This document shows positions 55,491 through 64,000 of a stretch of DNA of 64,000 bases, one piece after another (the stretch's first letter is position 1; each line of letters starts with the position of its first letter). The stretch lies in assembly GCA_941918925.1 (NCBI GenBank), contig OW799236.1, positions 100,952,562 through 101,016,561 on the forward strand, given 5' to 3'. Source of the stretch: Phyto melanocephala. Taxonomy: Eukaryota; Arthropoda; Insecta; Diptera; Rhinophoridae. Below the pieces are notes generated by a model. The model saw only the letters and a list, made by a program, of their open reading frames with translations, did no database searches and was not told the DNA's origin. The position numbers and the translations under genes are program-made.

Positions 55491-56905
55491 AAAAAAAAAT
55501 ATGTCCATCATATTGTAAAACAAGGATTATAAACAACTGTTGTTGCCAACCCTAGCCTTATTTTGGTTATAGTCGATGATGTGGTTAGGTTTTTTTAAGC
55601 ATTCGAACTGTGTAGGTTCTTGAAAATATAAAATCTATTTAACTACGGTAAGGTTTGCCACTGGAGTTTTAGAAGACTTAAAGATCATCTATTGCGGGCG
55701 TTTTGCTCAATTCTTAGCAAATAAATTGTTAAAAAATGTTGCAATACAAGAAAGGGGACTTACATTTTTTTAAGTTTAGTTCTACTACTCCGTTAGAATA
55801 TTTTTTTTTTGACATCAATACACAGGAAATAAAACCAAGACACAAAAACACAATTTTGTTGTTTAGCCACTAAGTATTTTGATTTATTTTACAAAAGCAA
55901 ATACAACACACAAAAATAATACTCTGTGGTCCAGCCAGGTGAAGAGGGGAATTTAACAGACTTTTACATAGAAATTGATTTTTACCCCACTTGTTTGCCT
56001 CGATTTATTGCAAATTTGTTTCATTTGATTCAGCATAAAACATTTATAAAATTTGAGGGCCTGTTTTTTTGTTGTATTTTAAATATATTGCATGCGAAAT
56101 TCAAAATTTTCTGCCCAGATCGGAAGTGTGGTCCTAGAGTTGATATCAGTCTAACAGGCAACGAAGATATTTGTATGATCTAATTACCCTCTGGAATATC
56201 TCCACTAGTTTTCTGCCCTTTCATCGTCAACATATGCTGCCTGTAAAATGCTACAATAATTCGGTAGTCTAAAATACAATTTTCTATCAAGAGAGTGGAT
56301 AAAAATTAACCACTAATCTCATTCCTTATTTAAATCCGTCAGTGTAAACCTCCAGGTAGCCATCCTCTTAACCGTGTGTTGTCGATCAGTTGATTTATAC
56401 AGAGTATTCTGTTATGGCCATAGTCTAAAATCCCGGCATATTGGAAATGAATTTTATTATAACCGCATGTCCGCAAGATTATGATGTATCGAAAAAAACG
56501 ACTAATTTTTCAGTAACGTTTTAACAAACTTTTAACAAAGTTTTTCAATTTTACAAAATAATTGAATAGCCCAAATTACATAAATCCAGTATTATTTTGC
56601 AGGCTTCTTAATAAAACTGGAAAAAAATTTTAACATAGAATTATAATAAAATGGTGAAAGTTGACTATGAATATGAGAAAAGCATTAAACAATACGAGAG
56701 CTTAAATAAAATCATCAGAGATTGTAGCACTGAGTGAAAACCTCTTGTGCAAGATCCACACGTAAGAAATATTGATATTAATAACGATGAAAAATTTAGC
56801 GAAAACATAAGACATCATTCGAATCATTTTTGTTACGTCTTATGGTCTCACTATGAGTTCGATTTTCTTAATATTATTTATAACTAGATCAGAATTTATC
56901 TTATA
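55491..56905. other. AT-rich stretch without recognised genes
   Basis: An 85-codon plus-strand frame (55926-56183) begins MVQPGEEGNLTDFYIEIDFY; no family recognised. The rest holds no recognisable gene or repeat. Confidence 0.4.
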
Positions 56906-57456
56906 AAGGGTCCGCCATCTAACGTTTTTTTTTCAACTAGTGCTTATTTCATGAATGGTAACACTTAGCTCATGTCTGAGTTGACAGATAAATAGTTTAA
57001 TCCCTCCGCTGAACGAATATGGTTGTATATACGCTTCGCTAAGTGGGCCTGCGATCGACTTACAGAAGAGCCGATTTTGCCAAAAAAATCATCTTTTCAG
57101 ATGAAGCTTATTTTGATCTTGGCAGGTATGTAAACAAGCAAAATTGTCACATTTGGGGCACAGAAAACCGCACGCATATATTGAAAAGCCGATACACCCA
57201 AAACGAGTCACTGTTTGGTGCGGATTTTGGTAAAGAGGCATAATTGGGCCAATTTTCTTTGAAAATGAGCTAAGAGTGGCCTCAGTCAATGGCGATCGTT
57301 ATTGGGCCATGTTGAACGAATTTCGTTCACAAAAACTGAGGAGGAGGATATTGGCAACATTTGGTTTCAACAAGACGGCGCTACGTACCACACAGCCGAA
57401 GCTACACTCGATGTTTTGCGCCCTGTTTTAAAAAAAAAGTTATTTGGCCGACCCTT
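56906..57456 (+). mobile_element. Rosa-type mini-element with matching ends and TA duplication
   Basis: Starts AAGGGTCCGCCATCTAACGT and, inverted from 57456, AAGGGTCGGCCAAATAACTT, both running into a T tract. TA lies on each side (56904-56905 and 57457-57458). It is 551 bp, less than half of a complete element, with deletions on both the N-terminal and C-terminal sides of the transposase. Confidence 0.82.
57020..57430 (+). pseudogene. Rosa-type transposase fragment
   Basis: Codons give FAKWACDRLTEEP, then FAKKIIFSDEAYFDLGRYVN (first catalytic Asp) and KQNCHIWGTENR. After a frameshift come GPIFFENEL and VNGDRYWAM, then IGNIWFQQDGATYHTAEATL (second Asp). Shortly after VLRP the sequence joins the right terminal repeat, so the third Asp and the C-terminus are absent. 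The helix-turn-helix domains are also absent. Confidence 0.78.
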
Positions 57457-57463
57457 TATATTA

Positions 57464-57590
57464 GCGGTCTGAATAATACAAGTTAAGACAGATTATTAAA
57501 GGTTGCTTAGTTTATGAAAATTTTCATAGAAAAACAGCTTTATAAAACCTTTATAAAACTCTAATAATTTTTAAGAATTAAGCAGTAAAT
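57464..57590. mobile_element. Foldback MITE related to 22255-22347
   Basis: Begins AGCGGTCTGAATAATAC and ends TAATTTTTAAGAATTAAGCA then GTAAAT, the same frame as the 22-kb copy (AGCGGTCTAATTC ... GAATTAGGCAGTAAAT) with many changes and a longer middle. It lies right beside the mini-element ending at 57456. Confidence 0.5.
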
Positions 57591-59335
57591 GTGTATGTAT
57601 GTCATATGTTAACGAAAGAAATTTAAAGCAAATTATTAATACAAAAAAAAACACATACAAACATATTTATATTAAAAAAAACAAAAAATAACTAAAGCTA
57701 AGAATTCATAGAGAAGATTTAATTTTCGCTAAAGTTTATTATTTCTGTTTCTTAGTCACTACTATAAATTATTTTCAAAAGAAAAATATAGAAAAAGACC
57801 TTCTTAGAAAGACTTTTGCTTACACACAAGAACGCATTAATGCAGTTTATGCACGCACATCTAAATAATGTGCTTGTATTCAAACTGCACGAACATGTAA
57901 ACATACATACAAGCATGTATTTGCTTTGTTGAAATGTTCATGAAAAATTGTTAAGCATTAACTCAGCTTTTGTAAGTTCATAATGCATACGTTGCATTTT
58001 ATGTTCTTTAGAATTTTTCTAAAACGACTAATTCAGTTTGCAATCAAGTTCTTTTCTTTCCCTTTCATTTTAGCAGCTAAGAAGGCACACAAAAAAGTTG
58101 TTAAAATTGTTCTAGTGCCCTTATAATGTAAACAAATGTACATTCCAACCTCGTTTTTTCATTGGTTTTATTTTTTCGCATTTTCTGCTCGTATGTTCAT
58201 TTTTTGTTTGTCGTTTGCTGGCTATAATAGTTGTATTACTTCTCTTTAACCATTTGGTAGTTTTGGTAAAAAGCCAAAAATGCTGTGGAAATTCAATGAT
58301 TTTCCATATAACAATAAATGACATCAATAGCAGGAGTATAATACAAAGGCAAGTTTTTTTATTTTATTTTTTAAAAACAAATTTTATTTCGAAAAAGATA
58401 TTTGAAAAAAACTGTATTTTTTTCGTTTGCTACTCTATTTAATTTTTAAAAAGCACGCACAAAATTTATGTTTGACTCATTAATCTGTCAGCAGCAGTGT
58501 TAACTTCATTCAAAATGGTTTATAAACTCACATACACACGACTGCAAATAAACGTTTGCTTTGTAAACTCGTATATTTCTTTTATTTTTGTTGTAAAGGA
58601 TTATAATTTTTTCTGCATTTTTTTAATTTTTTAATAGAACATTCTTTTATTTTTTGTTGATGCTTTTGCGAAAGAGTCTTTTAGTTTTTAATAAAGTTAA
58701 AAGCCACCACGAAGCGCAACACTAACATACGTATGTTAAGATACGTTACAGAGTTTTCTACTGATTAAAGATTTAATACCTACAGAGAAGTATTCGCTTA
58801 AAATTTATTTATTTTAAATTTACAATGGCATTTTGAAGGTTTCGATATTCTAGTTTTTATCAATCTGTTTATGTATGTTACAAGCATTTTTCTGCATATA
58901 ACAGAGAACACCAACCATTTTTGGAAATAATATGGAAAGAAGACAGTAAAATATATGTTTTGGTATTTAGTTTTTATTATCAATGTTTTAAATATTTAAT
59001 ATGTAACGTTTTATAAATCGGGAGAAAATTTTATATGAAATAACAAATGTAAGAATGTATGATCTATCGTTAGACAAACTATGTAAATCATTCTAAACAT
59101 CTAGGTTTTTTTTAGAAAATATATTTAGACGATTTATTTTTGTTATCTATTGATAATATCATATTTTCGTCGATATTTTTGCATCTATTTTCGTATTTTG
59201 ACTTTCGTCATTTACGCATTAAACTAGTCATAGGTAAAAAAAACATATGCATTTGCAATTGTGTATGTGAGTTATACTTTTTTCAACTCACAACGTACTA
59301 CCAAAATTAATACACTTTTTACAAAGCAATTTAAA
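57591..59335. other. AT-rich stretch without recognised genes
   Basis: Chance-like frames only; repeated ACATACA-type tracts near 57640-57910. Nothing recognised. Confidence 0.45.
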
Positions 59336-59850
59336 AAAGAAGTAAGGGAGCTATATTCGGCCGTACTGACTCTTATATACCCTTCGCAACGTGTAGTCAT
59401 GCAATAACAATTATTGTATCACCATTTATAACAAATAAATAAACAAATAAAAAATATTAAAAACTACAACAAAAAAAATAGAAAATGAATACAAAAAAAT
59501 AAAAGAAAAAAAAATTTAGCTCAGCTGTGATTCGATGCCACCATTCACTCTAACCAGTATAACACGTCTGTATGTATTTGTTGTATGTTGGTGCTGTAAA
59601 AAAAACGAGGTGTTTGTGTCTTTTTGCTCATATCTCAGTTGTTTTTGTACCGATTTTTCTGATTTTTAATACCGATCTGATCCAAAATATTTATAATATT
59701 CTAATACCTCACGCGGGACCAGGTCGGGGGTGCTTTAAAAAGTTAAACAAACACATGGACAGATTGACAGACCAACAGACTTTTTAATCGATTCCTCTAT
59801 TCGAAAGATTTCAGAAAATATATACTTTATGGGGTTGGAAATGAAAATGA
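59336..59850 (+). mobile_element. INE-1-like element, second subfamily (copy G, partial)
   Basis: The left end AAGTAAGGGAGCTATATTCG and TATATACCCTTCG are followed by a region with ACATGGACAGATTGACAGAC (core-like) and AAAATATATACTTTATGGGG with TTGGAAATGAAAATGAAA. The latter matches, inverted, the end of copy F. The far right terminus was not found. Confidence 0.5.
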
Positions 59851-60439
59851 AATGCTGACTATGTACAATTAAATTCATCTCTGATGCGCCGATAATGTGA
59901 ACACTATTTCGTCGAACAAACAATTTGTACTATATGAGCCGATTTTTTTCGGCCACTTATGCACCGACTTAAGTCACCGAAAACGCCGATAGACGAGAAC
60001 AATATTGCCAGCAAGAGTGATTATCCGTCAAACGTGTTTAATATTTCTATAAATATATATTTTTTCGTGTATTTTGTGTACCATTCTATATTTAGATTTT
60101 TAAATTTACTTAAAATGTTTCGACAGACAAGTTTTTACTTTTAGCTTCTCATATTCTTCAAGTACGCCAACTTGGATTCGAATTTTATATACAAAATTAA
60201 TTTTTGTTTGTTTTTTTTAGCAAATAACTTATAAGTTACATATATATCGGTGCTTATATTTCAACCATTTCTTTCCATTCTTTGTAAACATGTTGTAAAA
60301 AAAATATATACACTTGACATCAATTTAAAAAAAATATTGGTAGGTTTTACGATTTTAAACATAAATTTTTGTGAGATAATGCAAACTGATTTTGTGGCGA
60401 CTATTCTGATGGCTAAAATTTGTTCACAGACAAGAAGAA

Positions 60440-60545
60440 GACAAACAAGTAAGAGCGCTATTTTCGTCCGTGCTGGATCTGAAAAAAACCCTTTACTGTT
60501 ATCTAGATATTTATAAATATAACATCGCAGCTAAGTCCAGATTTT
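60440..60545 (+). mobile_element. INE-1-like left end (copy H, truncated)
   Basis: ACAAGTAAGAGCGCTATTTT followed by CGTCCGTGCTGGATCTG mirrors the left end of the other copies (ACAAGTAAGAGCACTATATT). Downstream similarity fades within ~100 bp. Confidence 0.4.
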
Positions 60546-63500
60546 AATTTTATGTAATACACTATTTTGTTTTTTTTTCTTTCCGACGCCGTCTTTGATT
60601 AAGAATTTTACACAATTAACTGCATTCTACTACTCAAGCCTATTCAATTGATACCCATATTGTTGTAGTTTAAAAAATTTGGTTCGCCATATTATTTCAG
60701 ATTTTGTACTTTTTTAATAATTTACATTGTACTGGTCAAGCCCTTTTATTTGATCTCCATATTGGCTCTCTCGATCTTACAAAAAATTAAAAATATCGAT
60801 TTCCGTTTGTAAATTTTAGGATAAACACCGAAGCGGTTGTACTCTGGTGCTTACATCTCAGTTAGTTTCAAATTGATTTGGTTGTTTTTCTTAGAAATAA
60901 TTTCTGAGATTACGGACTATAATTTGGTACTTTAATCGTGATCAAAAATTGTTCAGAAGTTTGAAAGAACTCGACATGATTAAAAAACATGCATTTTTTC
61001 AAATAATTTTTGCCTATAACTTTGGCGATTAATGATAAATTGGTCCAACATATTTCATTAATATTACTAGAGGCATACTAAATCTGTAAATAATAACAAC
61101 TGTGTTTATAAATTATCCTTGGGATAGAAAATTTAAATTTTTTTAGTAAAAACAAGCAAAAAAAACAGGGGCAGTCGTGCTTATTTACTTTAGGGAGATT
61201 ATTCGAAGTTCCAACTTCGATATATATAATTTTTCTATTTTTAAAATATATAAATATTACCCATTGCATCGAAACGAATATACATATATAAATATTTATA
61301 CATATTAAAAAAGTGTAAGGAAACGATGTATACTCAAAAAACTATCTATGACAAAAAGAGAATTTGCAGGGGTTTAACTGGTACCAAAGTGATTAAATTT
61401 AGGTGAACTCACTAATGATGAAAAATTCTTTCGCCTTTAGTGAGTCATTTAGAATTATTGCTTTTATACAATTAATTTAGAAGTCTTTAAAATGTAATTC
61501 GCTTTGCACTACTTCCAATTTTTTTTTTGCTGGATATCGATACATTTTGGTTCATTTGGCTATCCTTAGTGTGAGCACGTTGGGTATACGTAATAAATAT
61601 TACTCATACGCAGTGGTGTTCTCATCATATTAACATAACCAGCAACATGTGGTTTAAAGTAGGGATGCAACCGATACTGATAAAACGGCGATATTTCAGG
61701 TGTTGGCGATAATTCAGGTGTTGGCGATATTTTTGTAGATGATGCACACGGTACATTTAAATATTGTGTAATTTTTTTTTGCCTTTGCAATAAGAGTACT
61801 TTAGGTTTTAAAACTGTTTTACTATTTCAATGCTAATTTTGCTGCGTAACAATATCTAAATAAGAAAAAGCATAGGCGTTTTCACAATCTGCGGATATTT
61901 GTTATTTGATTCTTTGCAGCAATACTTAGTCTAAGCATTGTTTAATGCAAGATGCAGATAATATTAGGATTCACATAAAATTTTAAATCATATTCTTATA
62001 CAGGACATATCCATATGGTGGGACTCAATACAAGAGTCACTCTGTCATTAACCACAATAATGTGTTGGTTTGTAAGCTTGTGTTCTTTAAATTAAATACA
62101 AAGCAAGATATTTGAAGAATAATTAATAATGCAAAATGTTTGAATAATTTTGAGTTACTTCGAAGAGGTAAGAATGTGAATAAACAAAATTAATTTCGAT
62201 ATAACCAACGGACTTCGTTAAGTTAAAAATCTTGAAAAACAATTAGCAAACATGTCAAAAAACATGTTAGTCACTATAGTATTGTTGAATTAACTCAAAG
62301 GCAAGGCATTTGCGTCCCATATTATTTAAAGCCGAAAAACGTTGCAAACTGAATTTTTATATCGGAAATCATGTTTGAACGCAACAAGAAGTAGTAATTT
62401 TTTCATTATATTGATAGTGGTAATGAGAATTGCGTAAAAGTTTGAAAAGACGAAGAGCAAAGAGTCAAACGTAAAGCCACACAAGCCAGTCAACTCAAGG
62501 TTAAAGCCAAATATGCATGACGTATTGATTCGCATTTGGTGGAATTTGAAGGGTGTTTTGTAATATATGCTTTAAAATTTAAGTCAGGCAATCACAAGCA
62601 ACCTGTACCGAACACAATTTATTCGTTTGAAGTCATTGAAAAATAACTAGATCTGTCAAGAACTATGTGGAAAACAGACTTTGTTGCCCAGAATGCTATT
62701 TATTTCTATAGAAGCAAAACGCCCTAATTGCAATACGTTTCGCTTTAGAGCATGCATGATATCAGAAAATGGTTTGATTCATTCTTTACCTTTAAACCGG
62801 AGCAGTTCTTTTGATGCGGAATCCATATGATATCAGAAAGATGGGCAAAAATAGTGGCATACTACTAGGCAATACTTTCAGTAATGTATCAGTTTATTTT
62901 GTTATTATAACAAATGCATATGTCAAGCAAAAAAATTGACATTATTAACTTGTATGCCCAACAAAAGAATCTCTGACAATTTCCTTGTTAAATCGTTTGT
63001 CTAGAGCTAAGAAAAACGCTCCTACCATTTTGCGAAATTATAGGTGATAGTTATTTATTATTGAGTGTATAAGCTTTTTATATAATAACATTTATGTTCA
63101 TGTTCTAAAAAAAAAAAATTTATGAAGTCAGACCTAAATGGTAAATTTTTTGAATGATTATCGCATTTGCCACAAAAGCTTCTTAATAGTTTTGATATAT
63201 ATCTTATAAATATTTGTAGATGAATATTATGCACTAAAATCTATACATAAAAAAAATTTAATTTTAATTCTTCTCCAGGAACCAAATTATTGCCAGCTCA
63301 GCTTCATGGTCATTTTCAATGTAAAAGGTCTGCCAAATATCATGTTTCTTTACTTTTCTTATTCTCTTATTCTTTCTATTTAACTGCTGTTTCGCGTAAC
63401 ACTTGCCCGCATTTTTATATCTTTCACACGTACACATCTTCATATATTTACACACAGATTAAACGTATTTATAGTTTTTTTTTTCAATACTTAACGCCAA

Positions 63501-63632
63501 AATACTACATACTTGGCGCAGAATAAACCTTTAAATAGTGGTTGTGTATTAGTGTCTTCTTCTTATGTGCATACACATAAACATTCATTTATTCCTATAT
63601 TGCTTTAGCACATAAATTTGTGTATCGACGGT
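60546..63632. other. AT-rich stretch; one hAT-like end and an unrecognised open frame
   Basis: TAGGGATGCAACCGATACTG at 61659 looks like a hAT end. Beside it a minus-strand frame (61790-61566) reads RQKKITQYLNVPCASS with TPELSPTPEIS, from a short tandem repeat; it may be the linker of a hAT transposase, but no partner end is seen. A splice-acceptor-like TTCTTCTCCAG at 63269-63279 is followed by an open frame, without a strong donor. Nothing else recognised. Confidence 0.35.
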
Positions 63633-63812
63633 CACAGGTAGAAGGGCCCTAACTCGTATTTTTTACGAAATATAATTTTTTAATGATTTAAATACATTTC
63701 ACACAAATACACCAAGACACAAAAATTTCATTGTGTTAATGCAGTTTCTGTTACGTTTTTACCTTCTCATGTTAAATAACCATTATTTGAGTTAGGGCCT
63801 TTCTACTTGTGA
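63633..63812. mobile_element. ~180-bp hAT-type MITE
   Basis: CACAGGTAGAAGGGCCCTAA opens it and, inverted, CACAAGTAGAAAGGCCCTAA closes it, continuing to CTC (23 bp with two changes). Flanks TCGACGGT (63625-63632) and CCAACGGT (63813-63820) agree in six of eight bases, compatible with an old 8-bp hAT target duplication. No coding sequence. Confidence 0.75.
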
Positions 63813-63972
63813 CCAACGGTATGTAAGAATAAAAACATCCATCTCTGCATTAGTACTGTACTGTATTTGTGTGTTGTTGTACGGTTAGCAGTGACCAATG
63901 GCTCTCTACAACTGTCGTTTGCATAGTAAAGTAAATCTAAAGTGCTTAAAATTCTTTCTTTTTTTTTGGCAG

Positions 63973-64000
63973 GAAATGCATTTCCCTTCCGGCTTTTTAT
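63973..64000 (+). other. Possible start of a host exon at the window edge
   Basis: A long pyrimidine tract (63953-63967) leads to GGCAG, followed by GAAATGCATTTCCCTTCCGG to the window end. This is a good 3' splice-site shape, and the following 28 bp have no stop in at least one frame and are less AT-rich than the rest. With only 28 bp visible no gene can be named. Confidence 0.25.

Noticed and set aside
55926..56183. 85-codon frame MVQPGEEGN...
   Set aside because: Looks somewhat protein-like at its start but shows no recognisable domain, no splice signals and no repeat context.
63280..63526. Host exon after the TTCTTCTCCAG acceptor
   Set aside because: The acceptor shape is good, but the following frame is Phe/Tyr-rich and no convincing donor follows; not supportable as an exon.

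Overview
This window looks like non-coding DNA, probably intronic or intergenic, from a higher fly (Diptera). The evidence is strong AT-richness, no convincing host gene, and a dense layer of insect-type transposable elements in all stages of decay. These include DD41D 'rosa'-type mariners, INE-1/DINE-1-like repeats with GTCCGTC-type cores and 'CACGCCCAC' modules, piggyBac, hAT, a jockey-like LINE, a canonical Helitron, tRNA-derived SINEs and several MITEs. The species cannot be named from this sequence. No rRNA gene, functional tRNA gene or CRISPR array was seen.

Layout. 0-5 kb: a rosa-type relic, a second Tc1/mariner relic with a 76-bp internal duplication, a hairpin MITE, a tRNA-derived SINE and a jockey-type reverse transcriptase relic. 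5.6-14.5 kb: four INE-1-like elements. Two of them, in opposite orientation, carry the same nested mini-mariner, and one carries four ~287-bp tandem units. 15.2-16.2 kb: a complete-ended but internally deleted rosa element. 19.5 kb: a small transposase relic. 20.7-21.6 kb: a remarkable rosa derivative with ~177-bp inverted ends. 21.8-23.1 kb: a hAT relic carrying a SINE and a MITE. 24.8-25.1 kb: an RTE-like fragment. 28.1 kb: a perfect 43-bp tandem duplication. 29-30.2 kb: a fifth INE-1-like element. 31.0-32.0 kb: a rosa relic. 33.5-34.05 kb: a Helitron. 35.5-36.5 kb: two MITEs. 39-40 kb: an INE-1-like relative. 42.9-43.75 kb: a rosa-type relic split by a SINE with clear target duplications. 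45.6-46.2 kb: an unexplained 199-codon open stretch. 46.4-51.2 kb: three piggyBac relics, one with perfect 17-bp inverted ends and TTAA duplications. 51.7-52.6 kb: a second copy of the long-inverted-end rosa derivative, with a MITE beside it. 54.3-57.6 kb: more transposase relics. 59.3-60.5 kb: INE-1-like left ends. 63.6 kb: a hAT-type MITE. At the very end is a possible splice acceptor that might begin a host exon.

The most interesting item is the pair of non-autonomous rosa derivatives at 20.7 and 51.7 kb. Their left inverted end is an inverted copy of the right end, including antisense transposase C-terminal codons, and it replaces the whole DNA-binding half of the gene. The catalytic DD41D domain is still open over 233 codons in the second copy. 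The same rearrangement in two very similar copies implies that the rearranged form itself has been mobilised. Several other rosa-type relics here have also lost the segment between the first helix-turn-helix and the first catalytic Asp.
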